A stretch of 64,000 nucleotides of DNA from assembly GCF_001468465.1 (NCBI RefSeq), contig NZ_LNSA01000024.1, positions 1-64,000 on the forward strand, given 5' to 3'. Position 1 is the first letter of the stretch; every line of letters begins with the position of its first letter. Origin of the DNA: Sphingopyxis sp. H115 (GTDB taxonomy: Bacteria > Pseudomonadota > Alphaproteobacteria > Sphingomonadales > Sphingomonadaceae). Under the pieces are notes generated by a model. It had not been told where the DNA came from, did no database searches, and worked only from the letters and a program-made list of their open reading frames with translations. The translations under genes were made by a program, and so were the position numbers. Of this stretch, positions 1-10,331 are shown in pieces.

Positions 1-494
1 AAGCTGCCATAGAAGCCCCGCCGGTCGTCGGGCGCATATTCGGCCATGAAGGTGGCCGCGCCGCCATATTCGCCGCCCGTCGAAAAGCCCTGGAGCATGC
101 GGAGCAGGATCAGCAGCGTCGGAGCCCAGAAGCCTATACTCTCGTAGGAGGGGATAAGCCCGACCGCGAAGGTTGCCCCCGCCATGAGCAGGATCGTCAT
201 TGCCAGCACCGACTTGCGCCCGATGCGGTCGCCGAGCGGTCCCCAGAACAGCCCGCCGAGCGGCCGAACGAGGAAGGAAATGGCAAAGGTCGCGAGCGCG
301 AACAGCACCGCTTCCTCGGTATCGCCGGGAAACAGCGCCGCCGAGATATAGGTCACACCATAGGCGTAGATGCCATAGTCGAACCATTCGACCGCATTGC
401 CGAGCGCCGATGCGCCGACCGCGCGGTGCAGCGGCGAGGGTTCGGGGAAGGGGGGCGGGTGCCCCGGGGCGTGGATCGTTACGGGCTTTTCCAT
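1..494 (-). CDS. MFS transporter, ProP/MHS-like, 3' part cut by window edge
   Basis: N-terminal 164 residues of a membrane transporter; the gene runs off the left edge. The ATG at 494 opens a soluble leader and then the metabolite:H+ symporter signatures [14 protein letters not shown] (first helix), GDRIGRKS (the helix 2-3 loop) and [13 protein letters not shown] (helix 4), which are typical of ProP and related osmolyte/proton symporters. Its start overlaps the stop of the upstream MFS gene by 16 bp, so it is the distal visible gene of the ectoine operon. Inferred role: uptake of ectoine, betaine or proline as compatible solutes. The substrate cannot be read from the fragment. Confidence 0.85.
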   Translation of the reverse strand, partial: MEKPVTIHAPGHPPPFPEPSPLHRAVGASALGNAVEWFDYGIYAYGVTYISAALFPGDTEEAVLFALATFAISFLVRPLGGLFWGPLGDRIGRKSVLAMTILLMAGATFAVGLIPSYESIGFWAPTLLILLRMLQGFSTGGEYGGAATFMAEYAPDDRRGFYGS

Positions 495-1783
495 GTGTCA
501 CCTGTTTGCGGATGGGATTCGGTCGAGGGGGCGGGAAGGTCGGGGCCGGCGGGGTCGAGCAGCGCCGCGACGGGCGTGGTGCGCGGCAGGATCTGAAAAT
601 CCTGCTGCGCGGCGCCCGGCACCGGCGCGCTGGTTGCAAGCCGCCATAGCCCGAAAGCGAGCATCGCGGCCGCGCCGAGCGCGATGAACAGGAACAGCCC
701 GCCCGCGCCCGCCAGCGTCATCGCCGCGGCGGCGCCCAACGGGCCGAGCGCCGCGCCGACCGAATAGAGGAGGACGAGCTGCCCGCTCGCGGTCACGCGC
801 TCGGACGGGAGCAGGCGGTCGTTCGCGAAGGCGACGCACAGCGGATAGAGCGCGAAGCTGAGCCCGCCGAACAGCGCGCCAAGGCCGAGCAGCAGCGCGC
901 CCGTCGGCGCCATGGCGAGCGCGAGGCTGATGCCCAGTGTGGCGGCAAAGCAGGCGATGATGACGCGGCGGCGGTCGTAACGGTCGGACAGGCGGCCGAG
1001 CGGCCATTGCAGCGCGACCCCGCCGAGGATCACGGTCATCATGAAAGTCGCGGTGTCGCCGAGACTGAGCCCAATCCGCCGCGCATAAATGGCGGCAAGG
1101 CCGTAAAAGGCGCCGAGCAAGAGGCCGGTGATCCCCGCGCCCGCGACGCCGAGCGGCGATGCCTCGAACAGGCGCCTGAGCGGGAGCGAAGCCGCACCCT
1201 CGAGCAGCGGCGCGGCGCTGCGCGTCAGGCAGACGGGGATGATCGCGAGCGAAATCAGGATCGAGGCGAGCTCGAACGGGATTTGCGGCGCTGTATTCCC
1301 CGACCGCAGGATGAGCTGGCCGAGCGCCTGCCCCGAATAGAGCGCGACCATGTACCAAGCGAGCACGGTGCCGCGCGTCGCCGGTTCGGCGCGGTCATTG
1401 AGCCAGCTTTCGACGCAGATGAAGACGCCGGCGACGCACAGCCCGTCGACGAGGCGCAGCGCCGCCCACAGCGCGGGATGCTGGAACAGCGCATAGGTCA
1501 GCGTGCTGGCCGACAGAAGCGCGACGAAGGCGGCGAAGGCGCGGATATGCCCGACGCGGCGCACAACCTCGCCCGCGCGCAACGCGCCGAGGACGAGCCC
1601 GGCGAAATAGGCTGTCGCGACAAGGCCGATAACCATCGTGCCGCTGCCCGCGCGTTCGAGCCTGAGGCCGACAAGCGTCGAGAGGAAACCGCTGCCTGCC
1701 ATCATCACGAAAATCGCGACCAGCAGGCTCCGCACGGGCAGGATCGTTGCGAACATTGTCGGCCGCGCCCGGCCGCCGCGCAT
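479..1783 (-). CDS. MFS transporter, YcaD-like, in the ectoine operon
   Basis: About 434-residue, 12-helix major facilitator. The N-terminal half has alternating hydrophobic segments with a short helix 2-3 loop, and VESWLND after helix 4 is typical of the YcaD/sugar-efflux type MFS group. The ATG at 1783 overlaps the TGA of the aspartokinase gene (TGATG), implying translational coupling; a GTG one codon upstream (1786) is the alternative start. The gene lies inside the ectoine biosynthesis operon, ahead of a ProP-like transporter. Import or export of ectoines is a reasonable guess from context only; the family fixes no substrate. Confidence 0.8.
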   Translation of the reverse strand: MRGGRARPTMFATILPVRSLLVAIFVMMAGSGFLSTLVGLRLERAGSGTMVIGLVATAYFAGLVLGALRAGEVVRRVGHIRAFAAFVALLSASTLTYALFQHPALWAALRLVDGLCVAGVFICVESWLNDRAEPATRGTVLAWYMVALYSGQALGQLILRSGNTAPQIPFELASILISLAIIPVCLTRSAAPLLEGAASLPLRRLFEASPLGVAGAGITGLLLGAFYGLAAIYARRIGLSLGDTATFMMTVILGGVALQWPLGRLSDRYDRRRVIIACFAATLGISLALAMAPTGALLLGLGALFGGLSFALYPLCVAFANDRLLPSERVTASGQLVLLYSVGAALGPLGAAAAMTLAGAGGLFLFIALGAAAMLAFGLWRLATSAPVPGAAQQDFQILPRTTPVAALLDPAGPDLPAPSTESHPQTGDTWKSP

Positions 1784-3222
1784 CACGCGGCGCGCCGGCC
1801 CTCCGCATTCGCGCCCATTTCCTCGACCAGCGCCTTGTGCAGAACGCGCACCGCCGCGTCGAAATCGCGGCTTTCGACGATGAACTGGACATCGACGTTG
1901 CGGATCTGGTGCTGCAGCGCGATCATGCCGATGCCCGCGTCATCGAGCGCGCGCAGCGCATCGGGAACCAGCCCTGGGCGCGAAATATCGCTGCCGATCG
2001 CGGCGACCATCGCCACGGGCTGCGCGGAGATTGCGGCTTCGGGATAATCTTTCTGCAGATCGGCGATCACCTTTTTCACCGCTTCGGGGCTTGCCGACAG
2101 ATAATGGGTGATCGTGTTGGCGTTCGACGATTTGCTGACGATCCACAGCCGGTGGCGCGTCAGCGCGTCGAGGATCGCCATATCGTAACCCTTCACGCCG
2201 ACCATATCCTGTTCGAAAAATGTCAGCGCCTGCATCTGGCGGATCCCGGTGATGATTTCGACGCGCGGCACGTCGGAGACATAGTCGCCCGTCACGAGCG
2301 TGCCGCCATCCTCGCGATCGAAGGTGTTGCGCACGCGCAGCGGGATGTCGGTCTGGCGAAGGCCGCGTCCGGCACCGGGGTGGATCGCTTCCATGCCGAG
2401 GTTCGCGAGCTGGTCGGCGACGTCGTAATTGGTGCGCCCGATCTTGCGTGCCTTGCCTTCGCCGACCAGCTTGGGGTCGGCGCTCGACAGGTGAAACTCC
2501 TTGTGGATGATCGCCTCGCGCGCGCCGGTGAGGACGGCGAGCCGCGAAAAGGTCATTTCGGTGTAGCCGCGCGCATAGCGGCGCACCATGCCGCCCTCGC
2601 AGCCGGCATAGCCGGTGACGATCGGCAATGTCGTCGCAAGGTCGATCGCGGCGAAAGCATCACCGATCCGCGCGTCGAGGCTGCGCAGGTCGTCCTGGTC
2701 CCATAATGTCAGGTCGACGAAGCGGGCGTTCACGTCGCGGTCGCGCAGCAATAAGGCTGTGCTATGCGCGCTGTGCGCTTCGCCGATGCCGGCGAGCAGT
2801 TCGCGCACGGTCATCAACTGCTCCTTGACGCAGAAACGGCCGTGGGCACGCAGCCGCGCAAGATCTTCGAGGCACGCCGCGACGGTCGCGATGCGCGTAT
2901 CGACGAAGGCGTCGGCCTCGTTGCGGCTTTCGGGCCGCGCGAACATGCCGGCGTTGCGTTCGTGCATCGCGCGGCGGACATCCTCCATCGCCTCGCGCCA
3001 GCCGTCCGTATCCTCGTCGGCGACGAAGCGGCCATAGACCCCCGGCGCGCCGCTCTTCTTGTTCTCGAGCAGCAGGTCGGTCATCCCGGCATAGGCCGAG
3101 ACGACGAAGATGCGGTTATAGAGATCGGCGCCCGAGCGGCCCGCGATCAGCACATTGTCGAACAGGGTCGCGGTCGCGGCCATCGAGGTGCCGCCGATCT
3201 TTTCGACGCTATGCCCCGTCAT
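1783..3222 (-). CDS. ask_ect: Aspartate kinase dedicated to ectoine synthesis (Ask_Ect)
   Basis: Catalyses ATP-dependent phosphorylation of L-aspartate, the first step toward aspartate-semialdehyde, the EctB substrate. 479 residues. The N-terminus carries the kinase signature KIGGTSM (residues 8-14) and the C-terminal part resembles paired ACT domains. The N-terminus is shortened ahead of the signature compared with LysC, as is usual for ectoine-linked aspartokinases, and a separate copy lets flux escape lysine/threonine feedback. The ATG overlaps the ectD stop (ATGA) and the TGA overlaps the next MFS start, so it is embedded in the operon. Function rests on family plus position. Confidence 0.93.
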   Translation of the reverse strand: MTGHSVEKIGGTSMAATATLFDNVLIAGRSGADLYNRIFVVSAYAGMTDLLLENKKSGAPGVYGRFVADEDTDGWREAMEDVRRAMHERNAGMFARPESRNEADAFVDTRIATVAACLEDLARLRAHGRFCVKEQLMTVRELLAGIGEAHSAHSTALLLRDRDVNARFVDLTLWDQDDLRSLDARIGDAFAAIDLATTLPIVTGYAGCEGGMVRRYARGYTEMTFSRLAVLTGAREAIIHKEFHLSSADPKLVGEGKARKIGRTNYDVADQLANLGMEAIHPGAGRGLRQTDIPLRVRNTFDREDGGTLVTGDYVSDVPRVEIITGIRQMQALTFFEQDMVGVKGYDMAILDALTRHRLWIVSKSSNANTITHYLSASPEAVKKVIADLQKDYPEAAISAQPVAMVAAIGSDISRPGLVPDALRALDDAGIGMIALQHQIRNVDVQFIVESRDFDAAVRVLHKALVEEMGANAEGRRAA

Positions 3223-4139
3223 GCCGGAACTGCCTCGACCAGCGGCCCGCGTTCGACCGCCAGCGGTGCGGGTTCGCCGCGGTGCGCGAGGAACCAGGGG
3301 CGCGCTTTGTCAACGCCGAACGGCTTTTCGAGCCGGTTGGAGACGGCGTTATAGACGAGGAACGCGTTGGCACGCGGGAAGGGCGTGATATTGCCGTTCG
3401 ATCCGTGCATCAGGTTGCAGTCGAACAGGATCACAGTGCCCGGCTTGCCGGTCGGCGCTACGATGCCGTGTTTGTGCGCAAGTTCGGCGAGGCTTTCCTC
3501 GTCGGGGACGCCATATTCCTGTTTCTTGAGCGAGCTCAGATAATGGTCGTCGGGGGTTTCGCCGACGCAGGTGAGATAGGTGCGGTGCGACCCCGGGATC
3601 ACCATCAGCGGCCCGTTGTGCGGCGTGTTTTCGGCGAGCAGCACCGACATCGACAGCGCGCGCATCCGCGGCATGCCGTCTTCGACGTGCCAGGTCTCGA
3701 AATCGCTGTGCCAGTAGAATTCCTTGCCCGTGAAACCAGGCTTATAGTTGAGGCGCGACTGGTGGACATAGACCTCGTCGCCGAGCAGGAAGCGCGCCAC
3801 ATCGGCGAGACGCGCATCGGCGGCGAGCCGCGCCATCACCGCGCTCTGCGCGTGAATCTCGAAGATCGAGCGGATTTCCTTGCTTTGCGGCTCGGTCACG
3901 ATCGTATCGTCGTCGAGTGCCGCCGGATCGGCGAGCAGCTGGCCCGCCGCCTTTTGCAGGTAAGCAACTTCGTCGGCCGAGAAAAGGTCCTCGAGCACGA
4001 TATAGCCGTCGCGGTCGAACTGCGCGGCCTGACGCGCGCTGATCGGCGCGTCGTTGCTCCATTCATTATGCACCACGGGGTCCTGCCGCGGCCGCATTTC
4101 GGCTTCGGCGGCGTGGCGCGAGGGGTAGAGGTCTTGCAT
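3219..4139 (-). CDS. ectD: Ectoine hydroxylase
   Basis: Fe(II)/2-oxoglutarate-dependent dioxygenase converting ectoine to 5-hydroxyectoine in the cytoplasm. 306 residues, normal for EctD. The diagnostic stretch around residues 142-156 (FYWHSDFETWHVEDG) is present. The iron facial triad is H144, D146 and H245, and R256 in the block after HGSNGN fits the 2-oxoglutarate anchor. It sits 28 nt downstream of ectC and overlaps ask_ect by 4 nt, so the product pool is probably mixed ectoine/hydroxyectoine. A few hydroxylases of other substrates share the fold, but the signature and operon make EctD secure. Confidence 0.97.
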   Translation of the reverse strand: MQDLYPSRHAAEAEMRPRQDPVVHNEWSNDAPISARQAAQFDRDGYIVLEDLFSADEVAYLQKAAGQLLADPAALDDDTIVTEPQSKEIRSIFEIHAQSAVMARLAADARLADVARFLLGDEVYVHQSRLNYKPGFTGKEFYWHSDFETWHVEDGMPRMRALSMSVLLAENTPHNGPLMVIPGSHRTYLTCVGETPDDHYLSSLKKQEYGVPDEESLAELAHKHGIVAPTGKPGTVILFDCNLMHGSNGNITPFPRANAFLVYNAVSNRLEKPFGVDKARPWFLAHRGEPAPLAVERGPLVEAVPA

Positions 4140-4167
4140 CGGACGCCTCCCTTTCTGTTTTATGATG

Positions 4168-4569
4168 TCAGTCGGCGGCGACGAGGTCGGCCTCGGCCGG
4201 ATAGGCGCCGCTTTCGTCGTGCACTTCCTTGCCGGTGACCGGCGGGTTGAAGGCGCACGCGGTCAGGATGTCGGTTTCGGGGCGCACAATATGCCGGTCA
4301 TGGTCGTTGAGCGCATACATCACGCCCGGTTCCAGCCGGTGGATTTCGCCCGTGCCCAAATCTTCGATCGTCCCGGTGCCCTTGAGCACGAAGACGGCTT
4401 CGAGATGGTTCTGATAATGCATCTTGAGCTCGGTGCCCGCGAACATCGTCGTGACATGGAAGGAAAAGCCCATGCCATCGTCTTTCAGCAGCATGCGGGC
4501 GCTCGCCCAGCCGTCCGAGCGGACATTGCGGTCGGATTTGCGGATATCGCCTAGGTTGCGAATGATCAT
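4168..4569 (-). CDS. ectC: L-ectoine synthase
   Basis: Cupin-fold hydro-lyase that cyclises N-gamma-acetyl-diaminobutyrate to ectoine. 133 residues, slightly above the usual 128-132. The conserved opening MIIRNLGDI, the cupin metal/substrate region [20 protein letters not shown] (residues about 40-59), and the second cupin block [15 protein letters not shown] are all present. It is preceded by an AGGAGAT-type ribosome site and lies 16 nt after ectB. The C-terminal tail [12 protein letters not shown] is poorly conserved, as in other family members. Confidence 0.97.
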   Translation of the reverse strand: MIIRNLGDIRKSDRNVRSDGWASARMLLKDDGMGFSFHVTTMFAGTELKMHYQNHLEAVFVLKGTGTIEDLGTGEIHRLEPGVMYALNDHDRHIVRPETDILTACAFNPPVTGKEVHDESGAYPAEADLVAAD

Positions 4570-4585
4570 GTAAATATCTCCTGTG

Positions 4586-5893
<1,308 letters not shown>

Positions 5894-5894
5894 A

Positions 5895-6446
5895 TTATCC
5901 CTGTTCTACGTCTGTCTTCGAACGGTCGATCGGCCCGATGCGGGCCAGATATTCGGTGGCGTGCGCGCCCGCGAAATGCGCTTCGCGTTCGAACAGCGCG
6001 CTGCGTTCGAGTTCGGCATTCCAGCGGCGCGCGAGGCCGCGGAACAATCCCCACGACGCCTGATTGTCGGCGGTGATCGTGGTGATCATGTGGGTCACGC
6101 CGTCCTGTGCGGGCCGGGCGAGCAGGTCGGCGATCATGCGGCTCGCGAGCTGCTTTCCGCGTCCTTCGGTCGACACGGCGACCTGCCACACGAAAAAGGC
6201 CTTGGGGTCCGAAGGCGGGCGATAGCCCGATACCCAACCGACGATCCGCCCCGCCTTTTCGGCGATGACGCAATGGTCGGCGAAATGTTCGCACTGGAGC
6301 AGGTTGCAATAGCGGCTGTTGCGATCGAGCGGCGGGCAGGCGGCGATCAGCGCCGTCACCGCCGGTCCGTCGCCCGAGCGCGGCCGGCGGAATTGCACGT
6401 CGACCGCCGGGGCCGCGGCCACGTCCCGATCTTTCACTGGAGGCAA
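5895..6446 (-). CDS. ectA: Diaminobutyrate acetyltransferase, non-ATG start
   Basis: GNAT acetyltransferase forming N-gamma-acetyl-diaminobutyrate. The core from VDVQFRRPRSGDG, through NSRYCNLLQCEHF, WVSGYRPPSDPKAFFVWQVAV and GRGKQLASRMI (acetyl-CoA loop) to the NQASWGLFRGLA segment, is typical EctA. No ATG exists in frame: candidates are TTG at 6446 or GTG at 6437, and the frame closes with a TGA at about 6482. A clear AGGAG lies about 36 nt upstream of the TTG but sits beside an out-of-frame ATG. Length (about 180) fits the family, so only the exact start is uncertain. First gene of the ect operon. Confidence 0.93.
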   Translation of the reverse strand: MPPVKDRDVAAAPAVDVQFRRPRSGDGPAVTALIAACPPLDRNSRYCNLLQCEHFADHCVIAEKAGRIVGWVSGYRPPSDPKAFFVWQVAVSTEGRGKQLASRMIADLLARPAQDGVTHMITTITADNQASWGLFRGLARRWNAELERSALFEREAHFAGAHATEYLARIGPIDRSKTDVEQG

Positions 6447-6487
6447 GGACTCGTCGTCTGTTTGCCGATCTAGTATCTTTCATCTCC

Positions 6488-6600
6488 TGAAATAAAATTC
6501 GCGCGCAATCGACCCGTCTGCCGATCCGAGCTGCCCGTTGATGGCGCAAAATATAGGGCTAGCTGCCGATCATTCAACCCGGAGTCGCAATTTTATTTCA
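6488..6600. promoter_or_regulatory. 12-bp inverted repeat bracketing the ect promoter
   Basis: TGAAATAAAATT at 6488-6499 is repeated as its exact reverse complement AATTTTATTTCA at 6589-6600, 89 bp apart. One arm lies just upstream of the predicted -35 and the other in the leader before ectA. A further AT-rich dyad, TATTTC-N7-GAAATA, overlaps the distal arm at about 6594-6612. The arrangement suits operators for the divergently encoded MarR regulator, but binding is inferred. Confidence 0.5.
6550..6577 (-). promoter_or_regulatory. Putative sigma-70 promoter of the ect operon
   Basis: On the minus strand a -35 TTGAAT (6577-6572) and a -10 TATATT (6555-6550) are separated by exactly 16 bp, placing transcription start near 6543, about 100 nt upstream of ectA. 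It is the best promoter-like pair in the 244-bp ectA/marR gap. The two arms of a 12-bp inverted repeat lie on either side of it. Prediction from sequence only. Confidence 0.6.
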
Positions 6601-6690
6601 TATATCGAAATATATTGCAGAGCTGTGTCAGCAGTGGCGATTACCGATAATGCGTTTGGCGTGCGCGTGCCTGGCGGCTAACAAGGCGCG

Positions 6691-7170
6691 ATGGAGCCCG
6701 ATATTGCCAATGCGACGTTGAAGGCCCTGCGGCGCGTGCTGCGGGCGACCGAAAGCGGCACGCGGCGGCTCGCCGCGGCCACGGGCCTTACGCCGTCGCA
6801 GCTTCTGGTCTTGCGTGAAATCGATGCGGGCGACGAGGTCACGCCCGGCCTGGTCGCGCAGCGGCTGGAGTTCAGCCACGCGACCATCACGGCGATCGTC
6901 GACCGCCTGGTGGCGCTCGAGCTCGCGAGCCGGACGCGCAGCGCACAGGACAAGCGACGAATCCACCTCGAGGCGACCGCGTTGGGTCGCCGCCGTCTCG
7001 TCGAGGCGCCCGATATGTTGCAGGAAAAGTTCGAGGCGGGATTTGCCGCGCTGCCCGGATGGGAGCAGGCGATGATATTGGCCGGCACCGAGCGTCTGGC
7101 CGACCTGCTCGGCGCCGGCGATGTCGATGCGGCGCCGCTGCTCGATACCGGGGCGATCGACCGCGAATAG
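6691..7170 (+). CDS. MarR-family regulator, divergent to ectABCD (EctR-like)
   Basis: 159-residue winged-helix DNA-binding protein. The helix-turn-helix and wing lie in the middle (TPGLVAQRLEFSHATITAIV, then DRLVALELASRTRSAQDKRR, the conserved MarR D-x-R wing). Terminal helices would make the dimer interface. An AAGG-type ribosome site precedes the ATG by 5 nt. EctR, the MarR-type repressor known from halotolerant methanotrophs, is encoded divergently or adjacent to ect genes in the same way. Osmotic control of ectABCD and autoregulation are therefore likely but inferred. Confidence 0.85.
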   Translation: MEPDIANATLKALRRVLRATESGTRRLAAATGLTPSQLLVLREIDAGDEVTPGLVAQRLEFSHATITAIVDRLVALELASRTRSAQDKRRIHLEATALGRRRLVEAPDMLQEKFEAGFAALPGWEQAMILAGTERLADLLGAGDVDAAPLLDTGAIDRE

Positions 7171-7189
7171 CGGGGCCGGGGACCGTACC

Positions 7190-8026
7190 CTACAGATCGA
7201 CCTCGGCGCGCATCGTCGCGCGGCCCGTCGCATCGCGGGCCCACAGGCGAGCGCCGCCATCCTGTCGCACGAGGCAAAGATCGAAGGGGGTGCCGTCGAT
7301 CAGCGGTGCTTCGGCGCGGAAGGCGAAGCGCCGCGGAGCAAGGCCCGAACGCAGGGCATGATCCATCAGCAGCGTCGCGATCAGCGGCCCGTGGACGACA
7401 AGCCCTGCATAGCCTTCGACGTCGCGCGCATAGTCGCGGTCATAGTGAATCCGGTGCGCGTTGAAGGTGAGCGCCGAGTAGCGGAATAAAAGCACCGGAT
7501 CGGGCGCGATGCTGCGGACGGCATCGGCCGGTTGGGAACCGGTCGGCGCAACCGGCGGCAGCGGCGCCGCGGGTCCGGTTGCGGCTTCGCGAAACACGAT
7601 GTCCTGCTCCTCGCGGATCGCGGGGACGCCGCCGGCTGCGATATCGTGACGTAACGTGACGAACAGCAGATCGCCGCTCGCGCCGCGTTTCGGCCTGATC
7701 GCGTCGATCGTGGTGCGGCGGGTCAGCGCCGCGCCGACCGCGATCGGCGACAGGAATGCGATCCGGCTACCTGCCCACATGCGTCGCGGCAACGGCGTCG
7801 GCGGGAGCAGGCCATGCTCGTCGCGGCGCGGGTGGCCGTCGGCGCCGATTGCCGACTGGCGCGCGTCGGGCAGGAAATAAAGCCAGTGGCCGAGCGGCGG
7901 GACGATGCCCGGCGTCCATGGCGAAACATCATGGTCGAGCAGCGCGGCGAGGCCGACAAGCGGTGCGGGGGCCGCGATATCGGTGCGCGTCTCGCTGCGG
8001 CCCACCCAGGCGGAATAATCGTCCAT
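7190..8026 (-). CDS. MaoC/FAS1-like acyl dehydratase (mesaconyl-C4-CoA hydratase-like)
   Basis: 278 residues with the two-hot-dog layout of the HTD2/mesaconyl-CoA hydratase family. The N-terminal half (GHWLYFLPDARQSAIG, then PRRMWAGSRIAF) is the FAS1-like dehydratase part. The C-terminal half has FRYSALTFNAHRIHYD (about 182-197, with the hydratase His) and GLVVHGPLIATLLMDHA. It starts 6 nt after the acyl-CoA dehydrogenase stop, so the two form an operon, probably for beta-oxidation or catabolism of an unusual acyl-CoA. Substrate unknown. Confidence 0.8.
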   Translation of the reverse strand: MDDYSAWVGRSETRTDIAAPAPLVGLAALLDHDVSPWTPGIVPPLGHWLYFLPDARQSAIGADGHPRRDEHGLLPPTPLPRRMWAGSRIAFLSPIAVGAALTRRTTIDAIRPKRGASGDLLFVTLRHDIAAGGVPAIREEQDIVFREAATGPAAPLPPVAPTGSQPADAVRSIAPDPVLLFRYSALTFNAHRIHYDRDYARDVEGYAGLVVHGPLIATLLMDHALRSGLAPRRFAFRAEAPLIDGTPFDLCLVRQDGGARLWARDATGRATMRAEVDL

Positions 8027-8032
8027 ACCGCC

Positions 8033-9196
8033 TCAGAAGCTTTTGGGCAGGCCAAGCGCGTGCGTCGCGACATGGCTCAGGATCAAATTGGTGCTGATCG
8101 GCGCGACTTGATACAGCCGCGTCTCGCGGAACTTGCGTTCGATGTCATATTCCTCGGCAAAGCCGAAACCGCCGTGGGTCTGGATGCACATGTCGGCGGC
8201 GTACCAGCTCGCCTCCGACGCCAGCATCTTCGCCATATTGGCCTCGGTCCCGCAATCGGCGCCCGCGTCGAACAGGCGCGCCGCCTTGTCGACCATCTCA
8301 GCGGCGGCGGCGATCTGGACCCACGCACGCGCGATCGGGAATTGCACGCCCTGATTTTCGCCGATCGGCCGGCCGAACACTTCGCGCTCCTTCGCGTAGA
8401 CCGACGCGCGGTCGACGAAGAAGCGGCCGTCGCCGATACATTCGGATGCGATCAGGATGCGTTCGGCGTTCATGCCCGACAGGATGTAGCGAAAGCCCTT
8501 GCCCTCCTCGCCGATCAGGTTCGCGGCGGGGACTTCGAGATCGTCGAAGAAAAGCTCGGTCGTCGCATGGTTGAGCATCGTGCGCACCGGTCGGATCGTC
8601 AGCCCCTTGCCCTGCGCCTCGCGCATGTCGACGAGCAGCACGCTCATCCCGTCGGACGGTTTTGAACATTCCTCGCGCGGCGTCGTGCGGCACAGCAGCA
8701 CCATCAGATCCGAATGTTCGGCGCGGCTGATCCAAATCTTCTGGCCGTTGACGATATAATTGTCGCCGACCCGTTTGGCGAAAGTGCGGATGCGCGTGGT
8801 ATCGGTCCCCGCGGTCGGTTCGGTGACCCCGAACGCCTGCAGCCGCAGGTCGCCGCTGGCAATCGCGGGCAGATAGGCCTGTTTCTGCGTTTCGGAGCCA
8901 TGTTTCAGCAGCGTGCCCATCGTATACATCTGCGCATGGCACGCGCCGCCGTTGCAGCCCGAACGGTGGATTTCCTCGAGCACCGCGGTCGCGGCACCGA
9001 GGCCGAGGCCCGACCCGCCATATTCTTCGGGGATCAGCACCGAGAGGAAACCGGCTTCGGTCAGCGTGCGGACGAATTCGGTCGGATAGATGCGGTCGCG
9101 GTCGAGCGCCTGCCAATATTCGCCGGGAAACCCGGCACACAGGCGGCGCACGGCTTCGCGGATTTCGGGATGGCTTTCTTGTCGGGCGTCGGACAT
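8033..9196 (-). CDS. Acyl-CoA dehydrogenase
   Basis: 387-residue flavoprotein with the three-domain acyl-CoA dehydrogenase fold. PEEYGGSGLGLG lies in the N-terminal helical domain, QAFGVTEPTAGTDTTRI and YIVNGQKIWISRAEHSD in the FAD-contacting beta domain, and QTHGGFGFAEEYDIERKFRETRLYQVAPI in the C-terminal helical domain. An AGGAG-type site precedes the ATG. It is co-transcribed with the dehydratase, suggesting consecutive dehydrogenation and hydration. Chain specificity cannot be deduced. Confidence 0.9.
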   Translation of the reverse strand: MSDARQESHPEIREAVRRLCAGFPGEYWQALDRDRIYPTEFVRTLTEAGFLSVLIPEEYGGSGLGLGAATAVLEEIHRSGCNGGACHAQMYTMGTLLKHGSETQKQAYLPAIASGDLRLQAFGVTEPTAGTDTTRIRTFAKRVGDNYIVNGQKIWISRAEHSDLMVLLCRTTPREECSKPSDGMSVLLVDMREAQGKGLTIRPVRTMLNHATTELFFDDLEVPAANLIGEEGKGFRYILSGMNAERILIASECIGDGRFFVDRASVYAKEREVFGRPIGENQGVQFPIARAWVQIAAAAEMVDKAARLFDAGADCGTEANMAKMLASEASWYAADMCIQTHGGFGFAEEYDIERKFRETRLYQVAPISTNLILSHVATHALGLPKSF

Positions 9197-9270
9197 CGGC
9201 GTTCACATCTCCTTGGTCGCGAACATGCTTAGGCCGCTAAGGAGCAGCACGCCAAGATGAATCGAAGAAG

Positions 9271-9302
9271 GCGGGGGCCTTGCTGCGCTGCAAGGCCCCC
9301 GC
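9271..9302 (-). terminator. Strong hairpin terminator after rtcA
   Basis: A perfect 13-bp stem GCGGGGGCCTTGC/GCAAGGCCCCCGC closes a 6-nt loop. On the minus strand it is followed by a pyrimidine-rich CTTCTTCGATT. It lies 10 nt beyond the rtcA stop and ahead of the acyl-CoA dehydrogenase gene, so it plausibly ends the sigma-54-driven RNA repair operon. The tail is not a pure U-run, so efficiency is uncertain. Confidence 0.75.
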
Positions 9303-9311
9303 CGGGGCAAA

Positions 9312-10331
9312 TCAGGCGATCACCTCGACCAGATGACGGCCGTCGTCGCGGTCCGACACGCGGAACCGCGTGCCGGTGAAACGCTCGATCAGGCTGGCCG
9401 CGGTTCGCATATGCTCGCTCGGCTTGACCGTCGTGAACGCGCCGCCGCGCGCGAACGCCATCGGCAGCAGCATCTGGTCCTGCAGATAGGGGCCCGCGAA
9501 CGCATCGCTCGCGAGATAGCCCGCCATGCGCTTGGCGGCGGTTTGCGCAAGCCGCTCGGCGGGAAGGCCGAGCTTGCCGAAGCCCGATATGATCTCGGTG
9601 ACATGCTCGAATTCGGCCTCGACCAGCAGTGCGTTGCCCGGACCTTGCTCGGCCGGGACCTGCCGCGTGACAAAGGCCCCTTCGGGCCATTCGGGCAGCG
9701 TCTTTCGCGCGGTCCTGAGCTCGCGTTCGGCGACGTCGACGGGAATGCCCGCGACGATGGCGGTCACCGAGACGCCGCGCCGCGCGCCGCGTTCGATACA
9801 TTCGACGGGGCGCAGCGGTGCGGGCACAATATCGACCTCGATCCGCCCGCCGCCGCGCGGGAAAAAGCCGTGGCGGACAAGCCGCGCCGAAACCGTCGGT
9901 CCCATGCGATTGATGACGGGCAGCAGCGTGCGCTCGATAAAGTCGAACGGCGGCGCCGCCATCGCGTGCGTCCCGCCCTCGATCACGAGCCGCGACGGCG
10001 CGTCGGCGGTCATCAGCGGCACGAGGATCGTCTGGAGGACGAGCCCCGTGCTCCCTGCGGTGCCGACCGCGAAATGATAGTCGCCGGGCGTGACGCGCCC
10101 GGGGCGGAAGGAAATGCTGTTCGACCCGACCGCCAGCCCCGAGCATTCGGCGCCGCCGATCACGCACGCGGCCTCGATCGCGGTCACATGCTGGCGCATC
10201 AACCCCGGCTTCTCGCGCCCGCCGCGGATGTTCTCGATCGTGAACGGCGTGTCGGTCAGCAGTGCCAGCGCGCACGCGTAGCGCAGCACCTGTCCCCCAC
10301 CTTCGCCTTCCGATCCGTCGATGATGATCAT
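9312..10331 (-). CDS. rtcA: RNA 3'-terminal phosphate cyclase
   Basis: ATP-dependent enzyme turning an RNA 3'-phosphate into a 2',3'-cyclic phosphate, which RtcB can ligate. 339 residues from ATG 10331, close to E. coli RtcA. Motifs: MIIIDGSEGEGGGQVLR at the start, HFAVGTAGSTGLVLQT (about 86-101), HGFFPRGGG, and the C-terminal PSEHMRTAASLIERF with H307 as the adenylylated histidine. ATG overlaps the TAA of the preceding gene (TAATG), so it is translationally coupled. Longer upstream starts in frame have no conserved residues. Last gene of the rsr-RNA-rtcB-rtcA operon. Confidence 0.96.
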   Translation of the reverse strand: MIIIDGSEGEGGGQVLRYACALALLTDTPFTIENIRGGREKPGLMRQHVTAIEAACVIGGAECSGLAVGSNSISFRPGRVTPGDYHFAVGTAGSTGLVLQTILVPLMTADAPSRLVIEGGTHAMAAPPFDFIERTLLPVINRMGPTVSARLVRHGFFPRGGGRIEVDIVPAPLRPVECIERGARRGVSVTAIVAGIPVDVAERELRTARKTLPEWPEGAFVTRQVPAEQGPGNALLVEAEFEHVTEIISGFGKLGLPAERLAQTAAKRMAGYLASDAFAGPYLQDQMLLPMAFARGGAFTTVKPSEHMRTAASLIERFTGTRFRVSDRDDGRHLVEVIA

